A stretch of 64,000 nt of DNA from an uncultured Ectothiorhodospiraceae bacterium (GTDB taxonomy: Bacteria; Pseudomonadota; Gammaproteobacteria; Nitrococcales; Nitrococcaceae). Positions within the stretch are counted from its first letter, which is position 1. The number at the start of each line of letters is the position of its first letter. Of this stretch, positions 60,591 through 64,000 are shown one piece after another. The position numbers were made by a program, and so were the translations under genes. The stretch is from assembly GCA_913056385.1 (NCBI GenBank), contig CAJXND010000003.1, positions 1-64,000 on the forward strand, given 5' to 3'. The notes beneath the pieces are model-generated. The model saw nothing but the letters and a program-made list of their open reading frames with translations. It was not told the DNA's origin and ran no database searches.

Positions 60591-62260
60591 TCGACGGGGA
60601 TTTCCTCGGCCTCGTCCGCGGTCCGGGCGCGGTATTCCAGCGTGCCGGCCTTGAGGCCGCGATCGCCGACGACGATGCGATGGGGGATGCCGATGAGCTC
60701 CATGTCGGCGAATTTCACCCCCGGGCGAGCATCCCGGTCATCCCAGAGCGGATCCAGCCCCGCGGCGCGGAGTTCGTTGTAGAGCTGCTCCGCGGCCTCG
60801 GCCACCGCCGGTGAACGGTCGGCTCCGATGCTCACGATGGCGACGTCGAAGGGGGCCAACGGCGCCGGCCAGATGATGCCCCGGTCATCGTGGTTCTGCT
60901 CGATGGCGGCGGCCACCACCCGCGAGACGCCGATGCCGTAGCAGCCCATGATCAGCGGCTGCAGATCGCCGTCCTCGTCGAGGACGCGGGCGTCCATGGA
61001 CTCACTGTACTTGGTGCCGAGCTGGAAGATGTGGCCGACCTCGATGCCGCGATGGATCTCGAGCTGCCCCTCATTGCAGCGGGGGCAGCCCTCGCCCGCG
61101 TTGACCGTGCGCAGGTCTGCGGTCTCCGGCAGTGGCGCATCGCGCTCCCAGTTCAGGTTGATCCAGTGCCAGTCCGCGCGGCCGGCGCCGCTCGAGAAAT
61201 TGGCAAGCCCGGCGGCGCGGTGGTCGACCACCCGGCGCAGGCCGTCGGGCAGTCCCTTCGGCCCGATGAACCCGCGGGGCACACCGGTGGCGGCGAGGGC
61301 CTCGTCGGGTTCGGCGAGTCGGACCGCTTCGGCCTCCAGGGCATGCGCGGCCTTGACCAGGTTCAGTTCGTCGTCACCGGCGACGAACAGCACGGCGGGG
61401 GCGCCGTCGGCCATGACCACGACACTCTTGACCACCTGCTCCGGACTCAGTCCGAGGGCCTCGCACTGCTCGGCAACGCTGTGAATCCCGGGGGTGGCAC
61501 GCTCCTCGGCGGGGAGTGCTCCGGCCGCGGACGGCACCGCCGGTCGACTCGCCGCCAGTTCGGTATTGGCGGCATAGTCGCAGGCGTTGCAGCTCGCGAT
61601 CTCATCCTCGCCGGATTCGGCGAGCACCATGAACTCCTCGGAGACGCTGCCGCCGATGGCGCCACTGTCCGCGCCCACCGAGCGGAAGCGCAGGTCGAGG
61701 CGCTCGAATACGCGGCTGTAGGCGCCGTGCATGTCGCGATACGTCGCCTCCAGCGACGCCTGGTCGAGGTGGAATGAGTAGGCGTCCTTCATGACGAACT
61801 CGCGGGCGCGCATCACGCCGAAGCGCGGCCGGATCTCGTCACGGAACTTGGTCTGGATCTGGTAGTAGGTCAGCGGCAACTGCCGGTAGCTGCGCAGCTC
61901 CCGGCGCAGGTAGTCGGTGATGACCTCCTCGTGGGTCGGGCCGATGCAGAAATCCCGCTCGTGGCGATCCTGGAGCCGGAGCAGCTCCGGGCCGTAGAGG
62001 GACCAGCGCCCGGATTGCTGCCAGAGCTCGGCGGGCTGCACGGCGGGCATGAGTACCTCAAGGCCACCGATGCCGTCCATTTCCTCGCGCACGATCTGTT
62101 CGACCCGACGCATGACCCGAAGGCCCAGGGGCTGCCAGGTGTAGAGCCCGGCACCGATCTTCTCGATCAGCCCGGCCCGCAGCATCAAGCGGTGGCTGAC
62201 GATCTCGGCGTCCGCCGGAGTCTCCTTGCTCGTGAACAGTGGAAAACGGCTTGTGCGCAT
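60530..62260 (-). CDS. proS: Prolyl-tRNA synthetase
   Basis: This 576-residue class II synthetase of the bacterial type starts MRTSRFPLFTSKETPADAE. It includes the class II motifs (VMPAVQPAELWQQSGRW; FRDEIRPRFGVMRAREF), an inserted editing (INS) domain around 225-385, and the C-terminal anticodon-binding domain with DPLWDDRDARPGVKFAD. ATG 62260 is used; the frame is open further upstream without family similarity. Confidence 0.97.
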   Translation of the reverse strand: MRTSRFPLFTSKETPADAEIVSHRLMLRAGLIEKIGAGLYTWQPLGLRVMRRVEQIVREEMDGIGGLEVLMPAVQPAELWQQSGRWSLYGPELLRLQDRHERDFCIGPTHEEVITDYLRRELRSYRQLPLTYYQIQTKFRDEIRPRFGVMRAREFVMKDAYSFHLDQASLEATYRDMHGAYSRVFERLDLRFRSVGADSGAIGGSVSEEFMVLAESGEDEIASCNACDYAANTELAASRPAVPSAAGALPAEERATPGIHSVAEQCEALGLSPEQVVKSVVVMADGAPAVLFVAGDDELNLVKAAHALEAEAVRLAEPDEALAATGVPRGFIGPKGLPDGLRRVVDHRAAGLANFSSGAGRADWHWINLNWERDAPLPETADLRTVNAGEGCPRCNEGQLEIHRGIEVGHIFQLGTKYSESMDARVLDEDGDLQPLIMGCYGIGVSRVVAAAIEQNHDDRGIIWPAPLAPFDVAIVSIGADRSPAVAEAAEQLYNELRAAGLDPLWDDRDARPGVKFADMELIGIPHRIVVGDRGLKAGTLEYRARTADEAEEIPVDQVVSVLRGRIGSPSSSSAG

Positions 62261-62332
62261 GAATCCGTGCCCTGTGGTGAATGCCAGGCTGCACAGGTTA
62301 TCCGACCGGGGGCGGAGCGCCCACCCCCGCGC

Positions 62333-62361
62333 TTGACGCCCAATGGCGGGCGCCGTAAGTT
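62333..62361 (+). promoter_or_regulatory. Putative promoter of ilvH-ilvC
   Basis: TTGACG (62333-62338), 17 bases, TAAGTT (62356-62361), about 47 bases from the predicted start to the ilvH ATG. This is evidence that ilvH begins its own transcript here. I see no leader peptide rich in branched-chain codons. Confidence 0.5.
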
Positions 62362-62414
62362 GGGCGGCTTTCATCGGACAAAAGTTGGGACCATCCGGCG
62401 CCGGTCACAGGGCT

Positions 62415-62909
62415 ATGCGACACATTATCTCCATTCTTGTCGAGAACGAGTTCGGTGCGCTGGGTCGCATCGCCGGGCTTTTTACCGCCCGCGGCTACAA
62501 CATCGACTCGCTGACCGTCGCGCCCACGGATGATCCCACCCTCTCGCGCATGACGCTGGTCACCCAGGGCGACGAGCGCATCGTCGAGCAGATCCTCAAG
62601 CAGCTCAACAAGCTGCTGGACGTGGTCAAGGTGATGGACATCACCGACTCGGCGCACATCGAGCGCGAGCTCATGCTGGTCAAGGTGCAGGCCACCTCCA
62701 GCGAGGCGCGGGAGGAGTTCAAGCGACTGGCGGAAATCTTTGACGCCCGTGTCGTCGATGTCACCGACAAGACCTACACCATCGAGGTGATTGGCCGCAG
62801 CAGCAAGCTGGATGCTTTTCTGGCGCTGCTCGAGCACAAGACCCCGATGGAGGTGGTGCGCTCCGGTGTTATCGGCATAGCGCGCGGCGACAAGCAAATG
62901 CGTGTCTGA
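62415..62909 (+). CDS. ilvH: Acetolactate synthase regulatory (small) subunit
   Basis: The protein has 164 residues. The N-terminal ACT domain (ISILVENEFGALGRIAGLF) binds valine for feedback inhibition. The C-terminal domain (ELMLVKVQATSSEAREEF) activates the catalytic subunit. The gene for the large subunit, normally immediately upstream, is not here: the preceding gene is proS on the other strand. ilvC follows after 21 bases. Confidence 0.96.
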   Translation: MRHIISILVENEFGALGRIAGLFTARGYNIDSLTVAPTDDPTLSRMTLVTQGDERIVEQILKQLNKLLDVVKVMDITDSAHIERELMLVKVQATSSEAREEFKRLAEIFDARVVDVTDKTYTIEVIGRSSKLDAFLALLEHKTPMEVVRSGVIGIARGDKQMRV

Positions 62910-63947
<1,038 letters not shown>

Positions 63948-63972
63948 GGAGCGGACACCGCTGCCATCCGGG

Positions 63973-63996
63973 GGCCCCGGCACATTGCCCGGGGCC
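63973..63996 (+). other. Perfect GC-rich hairpin after ilvC
   Basis: GGCCCCGG-loop(8)-CCGGGGCC, 25 bases after the ilvC stop. The next four bases (GCCG) show no T-run before the window ends, so whether it terminates transcription cannot be decided here. Confidence 0.45.
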
Positions 63997-64000
63997 GCCG

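Overview
This 64 kb window is a dense, high-GC (about two thirds G+C by eye) stretch of bacterial chromosome. The gene content and order point to a gammaproteobacterium, most likely of the Ectothiorhodospiraceae type (Spiribacter/Alkalilimnicola-like). Supporting this are the order glyA-nrdR-ribD-ribE-ribBA-ribH-nusB-thiL, the block purN-purM/DUF2066-hda/DUF2069-wrbA, adjacent tamA-tamB, EttA, RNase T, and an FNR with the gammaproteobacterial cysteine pattern. The family assignment is inference from gene content only. Genes are packed with 1-4 base overlaps, GTG and TTG starts are frequent, and no gene-free stretch exceeds 300 bases. I saw no rRNA, tRNA, CRISPR array or prophage.

Layout. 1-4040: a glycan-modification pair (DUF2334/deacetylase-like gene cut by the left edge, and a rare sulfotransferase-glycosyltransferase fusion) separated by a 1.6 kb IscB element with an intact nuclease and a well-structured omega-RNA region. 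4081-9241: a ribosome hibernation factor, an IalB-like periplasmic protein, cobalamin-dependent methionine synthase and a small membrane protein. 9350-13444: an Anbu (bacterial proteasome-like) peptidase facing a three-gene run of circularly permuted ATP-grasp, alpha-E protein and zinc metallopeptidase, probably a peptide-ligation and turnover system. 13563-17000: M48 lipoprotein protease, purU, ettA. 17093-23731: the one-carbon, riboflavin, nusB, thiL operon. 23831-31808: FNR, SufT, and a GABA-type catabolic group (class III aminotransferase, MFS carrier, succinate-semialdehyde dehydrogenase-like enzyme, 2-hydroxyacid dehydrogenase, class I aminotransferase). 31836-40994: GNAT-nitrilase fusion, DksA-like factor, tamA-tamB, RhlB-type helicase, monothiol glutaredoxin, RNase T. 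40991-47307: pyrC, argG and a TroABCD-type metal ABC transporter whose promoter carries a perfect 19-base palindrome. 47283-53414: nth, a soluble RnfB-like ferredoxin, metG, a shikimate-kinase-like protein, apbC, dcd, DUF3108. 53411-60590: purN-purM, DUF2066, hda, DUF2069, wrbA, acyP, two tandem c-type cytochromes behind an FNR-like box, an epimerase, trmH. 60530-63947: proS, then ilvH-ilvC without the acetolactate synthase large subunit.

Most of the window is housekeeping. The parts that deserve attention are the IscB/omega-RNA element, the Anbu/ATP-grasp cluster without its usual transglutaminase, the TroABCD operator together with the winged-helix tail on one permease, the catalytically dead GTP cyclohydrolase half of RibBA, and the FNR-type site on the cytochrome promoter.
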